From assembly GCA_030431975.1 (NCBI GenBank), contig JAUIHP010000007.1, forward strand, positions 130,554-194,553: a stretch of 64,000 bases of DNA. Direction: 5' to 3'. A program made the translations under genes and the position numbers. The number at the start of each line of letters is the position of its first letter. The stretch's first letter is position 1. The stretch comes from a bacterium. GTDB lineage: Bacteria; Eisenbacteria; RBG-16-71-46; CAIMUX01. Below are positions 17,779-28,384 of this stretch, in pieces. Under the pieces are notes generated by a model. It was not told the DNA's origin and made no database searches. It saw only the letters and a list, made by a program, of their open reading frames with translations.

Positions 17779-19566
17779 ATGATGCCGAAGCAGAGAGTGG
17801 ATGCCCTCCGTGAGGAGATGAAGCGCCGGGGTATCGATGCCTACCTCATTCCGAGCACGGACCCGCACCAAAGTGAGTATGTGCCGGAGCGGTGGCAAAG
17901 GCGTCCCTGGATCAGCGGCTTCACCGGGTCGGCGGGAGAAGTTCTCGTTCTGAAGGACCACGCGGGGCTGTGGACGGATGGCCGCTACTACCTACAGGCG
18001 GCTTCGGAACTCCGCGGAAGTGGAATCCATCTCTACAAGAGCGGTCTCCCCGGCGTGTCTTCCGTCGAAGAGGTCTTGAAGAAGAAGCTCGGAAAAGGCG
18101 CCAAACTTGGGTTGGATCCGCAGGTCGTTACCTTCCGTAAGGCTCAAGGATACGAGCGAACGATGGAGGAGCTCGGTGGATCCGTCGAATGGGTCGGGGA
18201 GAACCTCGTCGACGCCGTCCGTGAGGACACGCCGGAACTTCCGCAGGGCGAGATTCGCCTTCAGCCTCCGAAGCTTTCCGGTGAGGGCACTGCGTCCAAG
18301 ATCAAGCGCGTGCGCAAGGCGATGGAAGGGGAGAAGGTCGACGCCCTCGTCATTTCCGCTCTCGACGACATCGCATGGCTCTACAACATTCGCGGAAACG
18401 ATGTCGATTTCAATCCGGTGACGATCAGCTACGCCCTGGTCACGCCGGACAAGGCCGTGCTCTTCATCGATCCGAACAAAACACCGGTCAAGACTCGCAA
18501 CCGGCTGGAACCCCGTGTCGACGTACGTCCATACGAAGAGTTTGCGGCGGCGCTTCGCGAGTTGGGTGCGGGTGCAAAGAAGGTTTGGATCGACGACAAA
18601 GTGGCCAGTCGTTGGATTGGAGACCAGCTCGAAGGGGCAACGCTTTTCAAGCAGATGTGTCCGGTGCGAAAGATGAAGTCCATCAAGAACGGTGTCGAGA
18701 TCGCCGGAATGCGGGCGGCGCACGAGCGGGACGGTGTGGCTATGGTGCGGTTTCTCCACTGGCTGGATGATTCGGTCGGACGCGAGGAGCTCACTGAGAT
18801 CTCGATCGCCGACCAGTTGGAGTCCTTCCGCCGGGAAGGTCCCAACTTCCAGGGCCTCAGCTTCCGCACGATCTCCGGTTACCGTGAGCACGGAGCGATC
18901 ATTCACTACACCGTGACGCCGAAGACCGACATTCCCGTGAAGGCGGAAGGGATCTATCTCGTCGACTCCGGCGCACAGTATCTGGACGGGACGACAGACA
19001 TCACCCGTACCGTCCTTCTGGGTCGACGCGGCACCAAGGAGCAGAAGGATCGCTTCACGCGCGTTCTCAAGGGACACATTGCGCTCAGTCAGGCGCGGTT
19101 TCCGAAGGGAACGATGGCGCCGGCTCTCGATACGTTGGCCCGTAAGGCACTTTGGGATGCGGGCCTCGATTACGGGCACGGAACCGGGCATGGAGTCGGC
19201 GCCTACCTTTGCGTCCATGAAGGGCCGCGTTCCATCGGCAATCGTCCGGACGCGGGACTGCCCATCGAGCCGGGAAACATCTTCAGCAACGAGCCGGGCT
19301 ACTACAAAGACGGCGAGTACGGCATCCGCATCGAGAACCTGATCGTGGCCGTGGAGGCGGGAGTTTCCGATGACGGTCGTCACTTCCTTTGCTTTGAAGA
19401 CCTGACGCTGTGTCCGATCGACAAGCGGCTGATCGAGCCCAAGCTCTTGACGGACGTTGAGGCGAAGTGGCTCAACAACTACCACAAGCGTGTCTGGGCG
19501 GTGCTTTCTCCGCATCTCGATGGGAAGGCCAAGGACTGGTTGAAAGAGGCGTGTGCGAAGCTCTGA
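17779..19566 (+). CDS. Xaa-Pro aminopeptidase (aminopeptidase P, M24B)
   Basis: 595 residues, the length of the three-domain eukaryote-like aminopeptidase P. Two creatinase-N-type domains (beginning RVDALREEMKRRGIDAYLIPSTDPHQSEY and a second around residues 165-290) precede the pita-bread catalytic domain. The five metal ligands are visible: DSGAQYLDGTTDITRT (two Asp), GHGTGHGVGAYL (His), FSNEPGYY (Glu) and GIRIENL (Glu). It removes N-terminal residues before proline in the cytoplasm. ATG 17779 follows AAGGAG at six bases; a second ATG follows immediately. Its stop overlaps the potential start of the ApbE gene. Confidence 0.95.
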   Translation: MMPKQRVDALREEMKRRGIDAYLIPSTDPHQSEYVPERWQRRPWISGFTGSAGEVLVLKDHAGLWTDGRYYLQAASELRGSGIHLYKSGLPGVSSVEEVLKKKLGKGAKLGLDPQVVTFRKAQGYERTMEELGGSVEWVGENLVDAVREDTPELPQGEIRLQPPKLSGEGTASKIKRVRKAMEGEKVDALVISALDDIAWLYNIRGNDVDFNPVTISYALVTPDKAVLFIDPNKTPVKTRNRLEPRVDVRPYEEFAAALRELGAGAKKVWIDDKVASRWIGDQLEGATLFKQMCPVRKMKSIKNGVEIAGMRAAHERDGVAMVRFLHWLDDSVGREELTEISIADQLESFRREGPNFQGLSFRTISGYREHGAIIHYTVTPKTDIPVKAEGIYLVDSGAQYLDGTTDITRTVLLGRRGTKEQKDRFTRVLKGHIALSQARFPKGTMAPALDTLARKALWDAGLDYGHGTGHGVGAYLCVHEGPRSIGNRPDAGLPIEPGNIFSNEPGYYKDGEYGIRIENLIVAVEAGVSDDGRHFLCFEDLTLCPIDKRLIEPKLLTDVEAKWLNNYHKRVWAVLSPHLDGKAKDWLKEACAKL

Positions 19567-20701
19567 AGTCGTGCGGGTTCGAGTCACAAGGTGGGTAGTT
19601 GCCCCTGTCGGCCTTGTCGTCCTGACCCTCGTAGTCCTTGCCGGCTGCTCGAACCCCGACGACCATGCGGGCATACCCGATGTTCGCCTCGTGTCCTACC
19701 GGACGCCCACCATGGGAACCTGGGGCACGATTACGATCGCAACTGCGGACTCCGCGATCACTCAGGCTTCCGCGCTTCGCGCCAAGGACGGCTGGGATCA
19801 TGTCAACGAACTGATGAGCAACTGGTCACAGACCAGTGAAATCTCCCGCGTCAACCGTGAGGCCGGGTCCGACACGGTTGCTGTCGATCCGGAGCTTGCC
19901 CTTGTTTTGGGCGAAGCGCTTTCCGTGGCCGAAGCCAGCAACGGCGCGTTTGACGTGACTGTCGAGCCCTTGGTGCGCATCTGGGGATTTCTCGGCGGGG
20001 AACCGCGAGTGCCCGATGCGGAGTCGATTGCCTCGACGCTCTCGAGAATCGGTTGGCACAAAGTCTATTTCGATGTCGGCAACGCTCGGGTCTTCTATAG
20101 AGAGCCGACTCTACGTGTCGACCTGGGCGGGATCGCGAAGGGTTACGGAGTCGATCTGGCCACGAAGCATCTTCGCTCGGCAGGTGAAACGTCCGCGATG
20201 ATCAACCTGTCCGGAAACATCCGTACGATCGGAACTCCGCCTGGTCGGGAGGAGTGGTCCGTCGGGATTCGAGACCCGCGGGATCGTGTCTCTTTTCTCG
20301 GGACGCTTCGGATCGCGGAAGCCGCCCTCGCCACCTCCGGTCAGTACGAGCAGTTCGTCAGCGTCGACGGGAAGCGCTACGGGCACATCCTCGATCCCCG
20401 AACCGGATGGCCCGTGGAAGGAGTGCTTTCGGTGACCGTCCTGGCTCCGACCGCGATGATGGCGGATGCGTGGTCCACGGCCTTCTTCGTGATGGGCGTC
20501 GAAGAGGCCAAGGCCGTCGCGTCGAGTAGTGATGATCTGCAGCTCATCATCATTGAGTCAGGGGACATGGAGTCAGACGGGATGGAGTCACGGGAGCGCT
20601 CGGGCTCCCGAATCGTTGATACCGTCTGGGTTGAAGCTTCCCTTGCAGAGTCATTTCGGCTGATCGATGAGGCCGATTTCGCACAGATCCGGCTCTTCTA
20701 G
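19553..20701 (+). CDS. apbE: FAD:protein FMN transferase (ApbE), lipoprotein
   Basis: 382 residues. Lipoprotein signal ending VVLAGCSN, then the ApbE fold: MGTWGTITI, MSNWSQTSEISRVNR, NGAFDVTVEPLVRIWGF, the FAD-binding LRVDLGGIAKGYGVD, and the YGHILDPRTGWPVEG motif followed by MADAWSTAFFVMG. It covalently attaches FMN to Thr of flavoproteins such as RnfG/RnfD and NqrB/NqrC. That fits with the RnfD-like gene 7 kb away and with DUF3570/DUF4266/thioredoxin clusters, in which apbE is often found. The start is uncertain: GTG 19553 overlaps the preceding gene, GTG 19571 lies just after it. A short Met-Glu-Ser-Asp-Gly duplication near residue 340 looks recent. Confidence 0.93.
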   Translation: MRSSEVVRVRVTRWVVAPVGLVVLTLVVLAGCSNPDDHAGIPDVRLVSYRTPTMGTWGTITIATADSAITQASALRAKDGWDHVNELMSNWSQTSEISRVNREAGSDTVAVDPELALVLGEALSVAEASNGAFDVTVEPLVRIWGFLGGEPRVPDAESIASTLSRIGWHKVYFDVGNARVFYREPTLRVDLGGIAKGYGVDLATKHLRSAGETSAMINLSGNIRTIGTPPGREEWSVGIRDPRDRVSFLGTLRIAEAALATSGQYEQFVSVDGKRYGHILDPRTGWPVEGVLSVTVLAPTAMMADAWSTAFFVMGVEEAKAVASSSDDLQLIIIESGDMESDGMESRERSGSRIVDTVWVEASLAESFRLIDEADFAQIRLF

Positions 20702-20803
20702 GACGATTCCCGCTCCGAAAGTAAATCGCCATGGACCTGGGCACAGGCTAAGACTGTACTTTGTCCAGTCAGGTCGTACTCAAATCACCCGAAAGGCCAC
20801 TCC

Positions 20804-21823
<1,020 letters not shown>

Positions 21824-21828
21824 AGAGA

Positions 21829-22737
21829 CTACCGGTACTTGCCCTTGACCGATCCCCAGCTTGTCTCGAAGGTTGGATTGGCGACGCAGGGATCCGGGTC
21901 GCAAAGAATATCCCCACCCTGGAAATGGCCGCCGTCTGACTCGCAGATGCAGGGATTCAGGAACTCGCACCTTCCGTCGAAGAAGCAGCAAGCGCCGGGG
22001 ACGGGCTGCGTACATGGGTTGGGATCGCAGCTCGTGCCTTTACCCTGGAAGAGTCCTCCGATGTCGTCGCACTCTTCAAGGAGCACTAGGAAGCACTCGC
22101 CGCACTCGTCGCAGCAAGCGCCAGGATCCTCGACCACCACACACGGTAGATTGCCCGGGTTTCCGCTGAACCCGAAGCTTCCCAGGGCAAGGATCGGGTC
22201 AAGATTCGAAGGGATATCGTCGTCGGCGAAGTTTGCGCCCTGCGTCGGATGCGGAATCAGATCGATCGAGTTGCTGTTGCCGTAGTAGTTGTAGCCGGCG
22301 AGCCAATAAACCTCGACGGACTCCGTAGTGTGTGGGGATCCCCAAGTCAGAGCGGTTCCTTCTCCGGATTCCGGCCAACGCGAGGTCGGCAGTTCAAAAT
22401 CGGCGCAGGATCCCCAAGCTAGGAAGTAGATTTCGTCGTCGGGGTACTCGATTCCGAACGTCAATCCCGAGAGGCGCGGGGAGCCTCCCAGATAGGCCAC
22501 GACGGTCAGAATGATTAGGTCGGTTCGGTCGGACGTGACCACCGCCTCTTCGCATGACGGGGTCGGAACGAAACTGCAATAGTCGTCCCCGTCACTCTCG
22601 GAGTAGACGATCCCGGGATCGATGAGTGTGAGTACTCCATTGTTGGGTCCGGCAATGGTCTCGGTCACGAGAACGAACGTGCAGAGGAAAGAGCCGATTG
22701 CCGTCAGGCAGTTGGACTTGATCGGTTCGAAGCGCAT
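21829..22737 (-). CDS. Secreted protein with two Cys-rich repeats and C-terminal SWGSVK motif
   Basis: 302 residues. Signal peptide ending around VTETIAG. Residues 25-200 form a beta-rich domain without a name that I recognise. Two Cys-rich repeats follow, of the form GACC-x-x-(D/E)G-x-C-...-C-...-GG-x-FQG-...-CDP(N/D)PC, each with about six Cys. Such repeats are frequent in secreted proteins of Eisenbacteria-like and planctomycete genomes, from memory. It ends NPTFETSWGSVKGKYR, close to the C terminus of the beta-helix protein at 6707-7963. AAGGAG lies seven bases before the ATG. Function unknown; likely surface or extracellular. Confidence 0.75.
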   Translation of the reverse strand: MRFEPIKSNCLTAIGSFLCTFVLVTETIAGPNNGVLTLIDPGIVYSESDGDDYCSFVPTPSCEEAVVTSDRTDLIILTVVAYLGGSPRLSGLTFGIEYPDDEIYFLAWGSCADFELPTSRWPESGEGTALTWGSPHTTESVEVYWLAGYNYYGNSNSIDLIPHPTQGANFADDDIPSNLDPILALGSFGFSGNPGNLPCVVVEDPGACCDECGECFLVLLEECDDIGGLFQGKGTSCDPNPCTQPVPGACCFFDGRCEFLNPCICESDGGHFQGGDILCDPDPCVANPTFETSWGSVKGKYR

Positions 22738-22967
22738 GTCGAATCTCCTTGGCGAGGGGTGAAAGCCAAAAGACGGATTCGAGAGGGGAAGCAACTACTG
22801 GAACGCTACCACTACTTGCGTTCTCCGTCCACGGGAACGCAGCCCCAAGTCGGGAACTGCGTGGCTGAAGATTCGTACCTACCTCGACAGGCGGGGGCAT
22901 TCCGCCCAATCCGGATCCACATCGGTCCGGAGTTTGGTCGTAGATTGGTGGGCACCGGGGGAGAACG

Positions 22968-23687
22968 ATGAATCGAATTCGCAAGGGAGTCGGCTGTCTG
23001 GCCGTCGCCCAGTTGATGATCTGGGCAACCGTGCAAGTAAATGGGGATGTGGCTTCGTCTCCGGAACCTCTTTCCCTGGCGCAGATCGAACTCCTGCGGG
23101 TACGGGTCGAGCATCTTCTCGAGAAGGATCAGCAGTTTCGGTCCTACCTCACCTACGGGACGCTCAGTGATTCTCTCATCAAAGAGATCAACCAGATGGG
23201 CATCGAGGAGCAACTGAAGATCATGAGTAGCCGCGAGTCCGATCTCTCCGACGAGCAGGAGAGCCTTCTTCGTGAGCTTCAACTCAAGAACGATCTCGAG
23301 AACTACGAGGCGCTGCGCCAAGTCATTTCCGACTACGGCTATCCATCTCCGAAGCGACTTGGGACGGAGGGAGACAAAGTTCTCGCTCTTCTGCTACATC
23401 CGCCGTTCGATCAGGACGAGTGTGAGGACTATCTGGAGACGATGTCGAATCTTCTGAAGCCGGAGGTGCTCGCGGGGCGGATGCCACCCAAGTCGTACGC
23501 ACTTTTCGTCGACAACATTCTCGGCAAGATTCTTCGCCGTGAGCAGCTCTTCGGGACCAACAAGGTCTTCGACAGCAAGACGCAACAAGTACTGCCGCCC
23601 ATCATCGAAGACCTGGACAAAACGAACGAAGCGCGACGCGAGATTGGATTGGCTCCTCTTGGGGAAGGGGAGTACCGGCTGCACTGA
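22968..23687 (+). CDS. DUF6624-like exported protein
   Basis: 239 residues with a signal peptide (cleavage near QVNGDVA). The C-terminal part shows the pattern of the DUF6624 group: YGYPSPKRLGTEGDKVLALLLHPP, then LLKPEVLAGRMPPKSYALFVDNIL, then FGTNKVFD...LPPIIEDLDKTNEARREIGLAPLGEGEYR. The middle is helical and charged. Function unknown; these proteins are found in Bacteroidetes and related phyla, usually exported. GGGGAGA precedes the ATG. Divergent from the Cys-rich gene with a 230-base spacer that presumably carries both promoters. Confidence 0.72.
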   Translation: MNRIRKGVGCLAVAQLMIWATVQVNGDVASSPEPLSLAQIELLRVRVEHLLEKDQQFRSYLTYGTLSDSLIKEINQMGIEEQLKIMSSRESDLSDEQESLLRELQLKNDLENYEALRQVISDYGYPSPKRLGTEGDKVLALLLHPPFDQDECEDYLETMSNLLKPEVLAGRMPPKSYALFVDNILGKILRREQLFGTNKVFDSKTQQVLPPIIEDLDKTNEARREIGLAPLGEGEYRLH

Positions 23688-23766
23688 TGCGTCGCACAGT
23701 CACGGTCAGAACGTCTCGCGACATGAATGCACGTGAGCCGTGCGGGTCAGCAGAATCGGATGGAGC

Positions 23767-24447
23767 TTAGTCTTCGTCGTCCGGGGACGCTGCCGAGGTG
23801 TAGGAGTCGACGTTCTCCAAAGGTCCGATCCAGTGCCGGGGCGCGAAGATAGATAGGGACTTCTGGCCTTCGTCTCCATCCACGTCGTACTGCCAGAGAA
23901 TCTGCGATGCTTCCGGAAAGGGTGGCTTCGCGATCTGGTCCTCGAAGAGTCGATGAAGCACGGCGTTCTCGGACATTCCGTCGGCGAGGATGCGCACGAG
24001 AAGCGGTTCAGAGATGGGACGCTTGAGCAGTTTCTCACCGTCTGGCGAAGCGGCTTCGATCTCGATATCCATGCGCGCGATGTCCGGCGCCGGGTAGTCG
24101 GAGAACGCCTGGGAAAGAAGGAGCTGAGCCTGGAAGATGGGTTCGTGACAGCTCATGTCCGGATGTTCTTCCCACTGCCGTTCGTCCTTCATCTCCTCGG
24201 AGAGGTTCCGGATCTGGCCGGGACTTAGTTGCCCGGAAAGCAAGTGTCCGAGGACCAGCTGGGCGGCTTCCTCGGGCTCGAGGTCCTGGAGTGCCATGAC
24301 GACATAGGACTCGAGTTCCTCATCCGCGACCGGATCGCTGAAGTCCAGAAGCTTCAGCAGACCGTGGAAGGTGTCCGCGGACAGTCCCTGCGGCATCTTG
24401 CCGAGTTTGCTGAACTTCAGAATCCGAACTTGGAACCGCGGTTTCAT
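23767..24447 (-). CDS. Hypothetical cytoplasmic protein
   Basis: 226 residues, no signal peptide or membrane segment, acidic, with a helical N-terminal half (FHGLLKLLDFSDPVADEELESYVVMALQDLEPEEAAQLVLGHLL) and a mixed C-terminal half. I do not recognise the family. GGAGG lies a few bases before the ATG at 24447, and the codon pattern matches the neighbours, so it is real. It lies 118 bases downstream of the serine hydrolase gene on the same strand and may share its transcript. Confidence 0.6.
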   Translation of the reverse strand: MKPRFQVRILKFSKLGKMPQGLSADTFHGLLKLLDFSDPVADEELESYVVMALQDLEPEEAAQLVLGHLLSGQLSPGQIRNLSEEMKDERQWEEHPDMSCHEPIFQAQLLLSQAFSDYPAPDIARMDIEIEAASPDGEKLLKRPISEPLLVRILADGMSENAVLHRLFEDQIAKPPFPEASQILWQYDVDGDEGQKSLSIFAPRHWIGPLENVDSYTSAASPDDED

Positions 24448-24565
24448 TCGCCCTCCGTGAGTCGCTGCCGACCATCGTGTCGGCGGTGTCGTACTTCTGG
24501 AGGAAGCTTAGCGAAAAACAGCGGAGGTGCCCCTCTCCTTCGTCCGGATTTCTTTTGCCTCTGGA

Positions 24566-26563
24566 CTACGGGTCCTGTGCGGTTCGACTGGGAAGGTCTG
24601 TGCCGGTGGGGGCGTCCGGTTTTGCGAACTCATAGGCCGGTCCGGAATCTTCGAGAACGCGCAGCAGGTGAGAACTCCCGACCTGGGAGAACGTAACGAT
24701 GTGCCCGATGCGCGACCGAAAGTAGCCAGCTCCCTGATAGGCCAAGGTGTCCGCTCCACTCCCGTACTTCAGGATGGCGCCGTCTTTGGTCGGCACGACA
24801 TCGATGGTGCCGAAGTACCCGGATTCGTAGGTTCCGCCGATGGAGTCGGTGAGCGTCTCGGGGAGCGGTTCGCGTTTGGGAGCGGGTCGCGCTAGATCCC
24901 AGCAGTATTTCCGAGCCCGCTCCACAACCTGGGGGTCGAGGGTCATCTCGTAACCGACGATACGGCCGTTGTCCTCTTGAAAGATCAGGTCACGTCCGGG
25001 CCAGAACACTTCACGGACACCGGTATCGTCGAGACTGCCGAGAGCAAACCGATGTCTTTCCAGCGGGATGAGATCAACGGCGGGAAGGGCCACGGCGAGG
25101 GCCGGACGGCAGACGATACTTCCCGCGGACTTCGTTACGGACCTGGCATGCGGTTCCGTTCGGGGAGGCTCGACGCCACGGATCAGTTGAAGTCGTCCGT
25201 CCACCTCCTGCACCTCGACCGTGCGCCCTCGAACGTCGTAGAAGCCTACGTAGCGTGACCGGTCTTCCGGCGTAAGGGTCGCGGGTTCGATTTCGGGCGA
25301 ATCATCGCGCCAGGTTCCGAATGCACCGATGCTCGCAAGAACTCCGAACTCGCCGGTTAGACCGGCACGCATCGCGAACTGGTCCCGGCAGTCGCACCCC
25401 CGGGACTGGGTGAAGAAGAGGACGATGAGATCCTGGTCCGGAAGGCAGAGGGCCATCGTTCCGTCCGAGCCTCCGTGGCCGAACAAGGCTGGTGTGGAGC
25501 CCGACGCGGCTTCGACCGACTCCCAGTGCATGCCGTAGGGTGCATCGGTCGCCTGCGATACGGCGCGGATAGCGAGTGAAGAATCGAGAAAGCCTTCGTT
25601 GTTGCCACGGATGGCCTGCAGCCAGGCGTCGAGAAACCTCGCGTAGTCAAAGACCGTTGAGTAGATGCCGCCGGACGCTCGGAAGTAGGCCAGCTCCTGC
25701 GGTTCCTCCGGAGCCCAGTAGCGCCGATGGGACTGCAAGTCTTCGTCCCAACGGTGTGTGCTGTTCATGCGATCCCGCCACGCTACCGTCGGTTCGTAAC
25801 GCGTGTGCGTATCCCGCAGATCGAGAGGAGCGAAGACTTCGGTCGCAAGAACCGATTCCAGCGATTCGTCAGTTACGGCTTCCAGGACGGCTCCAAGGAT
25901 GGCGCTTCCGGCATCGCTGTAGTAGAACTCTCCCGGCTCTCGGGATGGGGCCTCGTCGGCGAGGTCATCCACGGACTCGCGAAGCGAAGCGTAGCTCTGG
26001 CGTGCGCGGGGGAAGGGGCTGTACTCCAGGCCCGACGTGTGTTCCAGGAGAGATTCGATGGTCACCGCCTTCCACGCTTCGGAACTCAGGCTTGGCAGGT
26101 GTCGCGAGACCGGATCGTCGAGCCGTAGCAGGCCGCGGTCGACGAGACGAAGGGCCGCCGTTCCCAGCATGGGCTTGGTCATCGAACGAATCCGGAAGAC
26201 CCCGGCCGGTTGCATCGGCTCACCGGTTTCCATGTCTCGGACCCCGAAGGTTTCGTGCCATGCGATGCTTCCGCTCTTGAGGACCAGAACCTCGGCTCCG
26301 ACGATTTCGCCTTGAGCCACCCACTCCGTGACTTGCCGACCGAGGTCGGCGACGACCTGGTGCGAGAAACCGAGACTCTCGGGGTCCTCATATGGATACG
26401 GCGACAAAGGGTGCGCGGTGACGTGCTCCCGAGGGACGTTGGCGGTCGACGCTTCCGCGTCGTTCGCATCGACCAGTAGGGGCATGGTGCTGGCGAATCC
26501 CATGGCCAGCCCGATGGCGGAAAGGCCGAGATGCCGGGGGTGTAGGTTCGAATTGGGCCTCAT
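24566..26563 (-). CDS. Exported serine hydrolase, beta-lactamase/class C-like family
   Basis: 665 residues with a signal peptide. The class C beta-lactamase-like domain has SMTK at residues 127-130 (nucleophile Ser and Lys), an EHTSGL segment, YSDAG at about 215 in the place of the usual Y-x-N, and GHGGSDGTM in place of KTG. The C-terminal 230 residues are beta-rich (DRSRYVGFYDVRG...), as in many family members with an added lipocalin-like module. Probably an esterase or D-amino peptidase in the periplasm rather than a resistance enzyme. AGGAGG lies five bases before the ATG. Confidence 0.88.
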   Translation of the reverse strand: MRPNSNLHPRHLGLSAIGLAMGFASTMPLLVDANDAEASTANVPREHVTAHPLSPYPYEDPESLGFSHQVVADLGRQVTEWVAQGEIVGAEVLVLKSGSIAWHETFGVRDMETGEPMQPAGVFRIRSMTKPMLGTAALRLVDRGLLRLDDPVSRHLPSLSSEAWKAVTIESLLEHTSGLEYSPFPRARQSYASLRESVDDLADEAPSREPGEFYYSDAGSAILGAVLEAVTDESLESVLATEVFAPLDLRDTHTRYEPTVAWRDRMNSTHRWDEDLQSHRRYWAPEEPQELAYFRASGGIYSTVFDYARFLDAWLQAIRGNNEGFLDSSLAIRAVSQATDAPYGMHWESVEAASGSTPALFGHGGSDGTMALCLPDQDLIVLFFTQSRGCDCRDQFAMRAGLTGEFGVLASIGAFGTWRDDSPEIEPATLTPEDRSRYVGFYDVRGRTVEVQEVDGRLQLIRGVEPPRTEPHARSVTKSAGSIVCRPALAVALPAVDLIPLERHRFALGSLDDTGVREVFWPGRDLIFQEDNGRIVGYEMTLDPQVVERARKYCWDLARPAPKREPLPETLTDSIGGTYESGYFGTIDVVPTKDGAILKYGSGADTLAYQGAGYFRSRIGHIVTFSQVGSSHLLRVLEDSGPAYEFAKPDAPTGTDLPSRTAQDP

Positions 26564-26776
26564 GGTCGCCTCCTGGTGGGTCCGCCAGGGAAGACACCGT
26601 TCCGCTGGTCATCCGAACAGAGAATGTTTGCACATTGAGATGGTTGCTGGGAGTCGTTCCGAAGTCGCACGGGATTCTGCCTTCCGCAGCCGAGCGTTCA
26701 CCGCGCGGTCCCGGCTGGGCACCCTGCCGCGTTTTCGCTCGACGATTCTGGCTCGATCAGGGTTAAGCTGGCCGCA

Positions 26777-28300
26777 ATGTCACTCGCCCCTCCCTTGCAG
26801 CGCTCGGATCGTGGAAAGACGCCCCCCATCGCGGGAACCTCCGTGCTCGTGGCGGCACTCACGCTCGTCGTCTTTCTGACGTTCGTCCCTTTGAGCACCA
26901 ACGACTACTGGCTGCAAGTCGCTATCGGGAAGATCATCGTAGAGACCGGCGAGATTCCGCGGACCGCACTCTTTCCATTCACCGAGGCGCAGGACTATCC
27001 CTTTTTCGCCCACGAATGGCTGCCGTCCGTGTTCTTCCATGCGTTGAATGAAGGCCTGGGATACGAGGCTCTTCGTTGGATCAAGGGGGGGCTCGGACTC
27101 CTGCTTTTCGGCCTGGCCGCTCTCCTTGCCTTTCGTGTGCAGGGCCGGTGGATTCCTGCAGTTGTCCTGGCCACGGTGACGGTGTGTGCCACCAACCAGC
27201 GCCACTTTCTCCGGCCGGAGATCTTTGCCTACGTGTTCCTGCTAGGGGAGCTACTTCTTCTCGAGGAGTATCGGCGTACACGGTCACTCCGGTGGCTCGT
27301 CGGGCTTCCCTTCCTCGCCGTTCTCTGGGCGAACTGCCATGGCTCATTTGTATTGGGGCCGCTGTTGCCGCTGGCTTTCGCCGCGGGCGATGGACTGAAC
27401 GGATTGATGAAACGCCTCGAGAAGCCGATTCGGCAGATGGCGCCGTTCGTCCTCGTTGCCTTGCTCATGGCCCTTGGAGTTCTCGTCAACCCCTACGGAA
27501 CGGAACTGCTGCACTTCGCAACGGGTTTCTCGGGATCCAATGTCATCGGCGTCTTCTACGAGTGGTTGCCGACCTTCTCGGACCAGTTCATGGCGTCGCT
27601 GCCGTTCAAGATCTTCATGGCCTACTTCGCGCTGTGGTTGGTGTGTGTTGCCACCGGATGGCGCCGGCTCGAACCGACAGATTGGCTGCTCATCCTGGCC
27701 TTCACCTACCTGGCCGTCTCCCGCCAGCGCCATCTGGCTCTCTTCGTCTACATCTCGCTGCCGATTCTCGCGCGTGCGCTGAAGGGACGGTTCGAGAGTC
27801 CACGAGCTACAACGTCGCTGACGCTGAGCGCGGTCCCGATCCTGCTGCTTCTAGTGGCACTTGTTTTCCGGTACGGAAACGCCTACGGCGCCAAATGGGA
27901 CGAGGTCGCTTCCTGGAGACTCTCTCCGCGGCTGGTCGAGGAGGTTCGCACCCGACAGATCGAGGGAAATGTGTTCAACAGCGTGGCTCTGGGTGCAGAG
28001 ATCGCTCAGAAGTTCCACCCGCAGCTTCGGATCACGGTCGACTCCCGAATCGACGTTTACGCGGAAGACTACTGGCAACGGTACTTTGAGATGCTCCGCG
28101 ACGAGACGCGCCTGCTTCGTTTCATCGAGGAATACGACGTCCGCTATCTGTTCCTTACGATCGTCGACTTCGAAACGTCGATCACCCGGATGGGCGGCTT
28201 GCACCGCCAAGGGTGGCGGAAGGTCTACGAGGACGGGCTCATCGTCGTGCTGACGCGGATGGATGTCGAAGGTCTGGGGGGCGAAGGGACTTCAGGATAG
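26777..28300 (+). CDS. Polytopic inner-membrane protein, GT-C glycosyltransferase-like
   Basis: 507 residues with ten or more predicted membrane helices and a soluble C-terminal domain of about 110 residues. The first loop has STNDYWLQVAIGKIIVETGEIP and FFAHEWLPSVFFHAL, and the tail has EGNVFNSVALGAEIAQKF and TVDSRIDVYAEDYWQRYFEML. This layout (acidic first loop, DSR-D-Y in the tail) recurs in putative GT-C glycosyltransferases and O-antigen-type membrane proteins annotated only as hypothetical. A lipid-linked sugar substrate is inference. Divergent from the serine hydrolase with 213 bases between. Confidence 0.68.
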   Translation: MSLAPPLQRSDRGKTPPIAGTSVLVAALTLVVFLTFVPLSTNDYWLQVAIGKIIVETGEIPRTALFPFTEAQDYPFFAHEWLPSVFFHALNEGLGYEALRWIKGGLGLLLFGLAALLAFRVQGRWIPAVVLATVTVCATNQRHFLRPEIFAYVFLLGELLLLEEYRRTRSLRWLVGLPFLAVLWANCHGSFVLGPLLPLAFAAGDGLNGLMKRLEKPIRQMAPFVLVALLMALGVLVNPYGTELLHFATGFSGSNVIGVFYEWLPTFSDQFMASLPFKIFMAYFALWLVCVATGWRRLEPTDWLLILAFTYLAVSRQRHLALFVYISLPILARALKGRFESPRATTSLTLSAVPILLLLVALVFRYGNAYGAKWDEVASWRLSPRLVEEVRTRQIEGNVFNSVALGAEIAQKFHPQLRITVDSRIDVYAEDYWQRYFEMLRDETRLLRFIEEYDVRYLFLTIVDFETSITRMGGLHRQGWRKVYEDGLIVVLTRMDVEGLGGEGTSG

Positions 28301-28384
28301 CCGGATGTCCGACGCAGGGTGAGGTTCCAATGGTGACGGCCCTCGCCTATCCGGTAACCTGCCTGCCCGTGGAAGGGAGTCGTT

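Noticed and set aside
17992-19674. Antisense open frame of 560 codons opposite the aminopeptidase P gene
   Set aside because: Shadow of a clear M24B gene.
24566-26563. Beta-lactam resistance gene
   Set aside because: The fold is class C-like, but YSD replaces YxN, and the long C-terminal module and genome context fit a housekeeping serine hydrolase.
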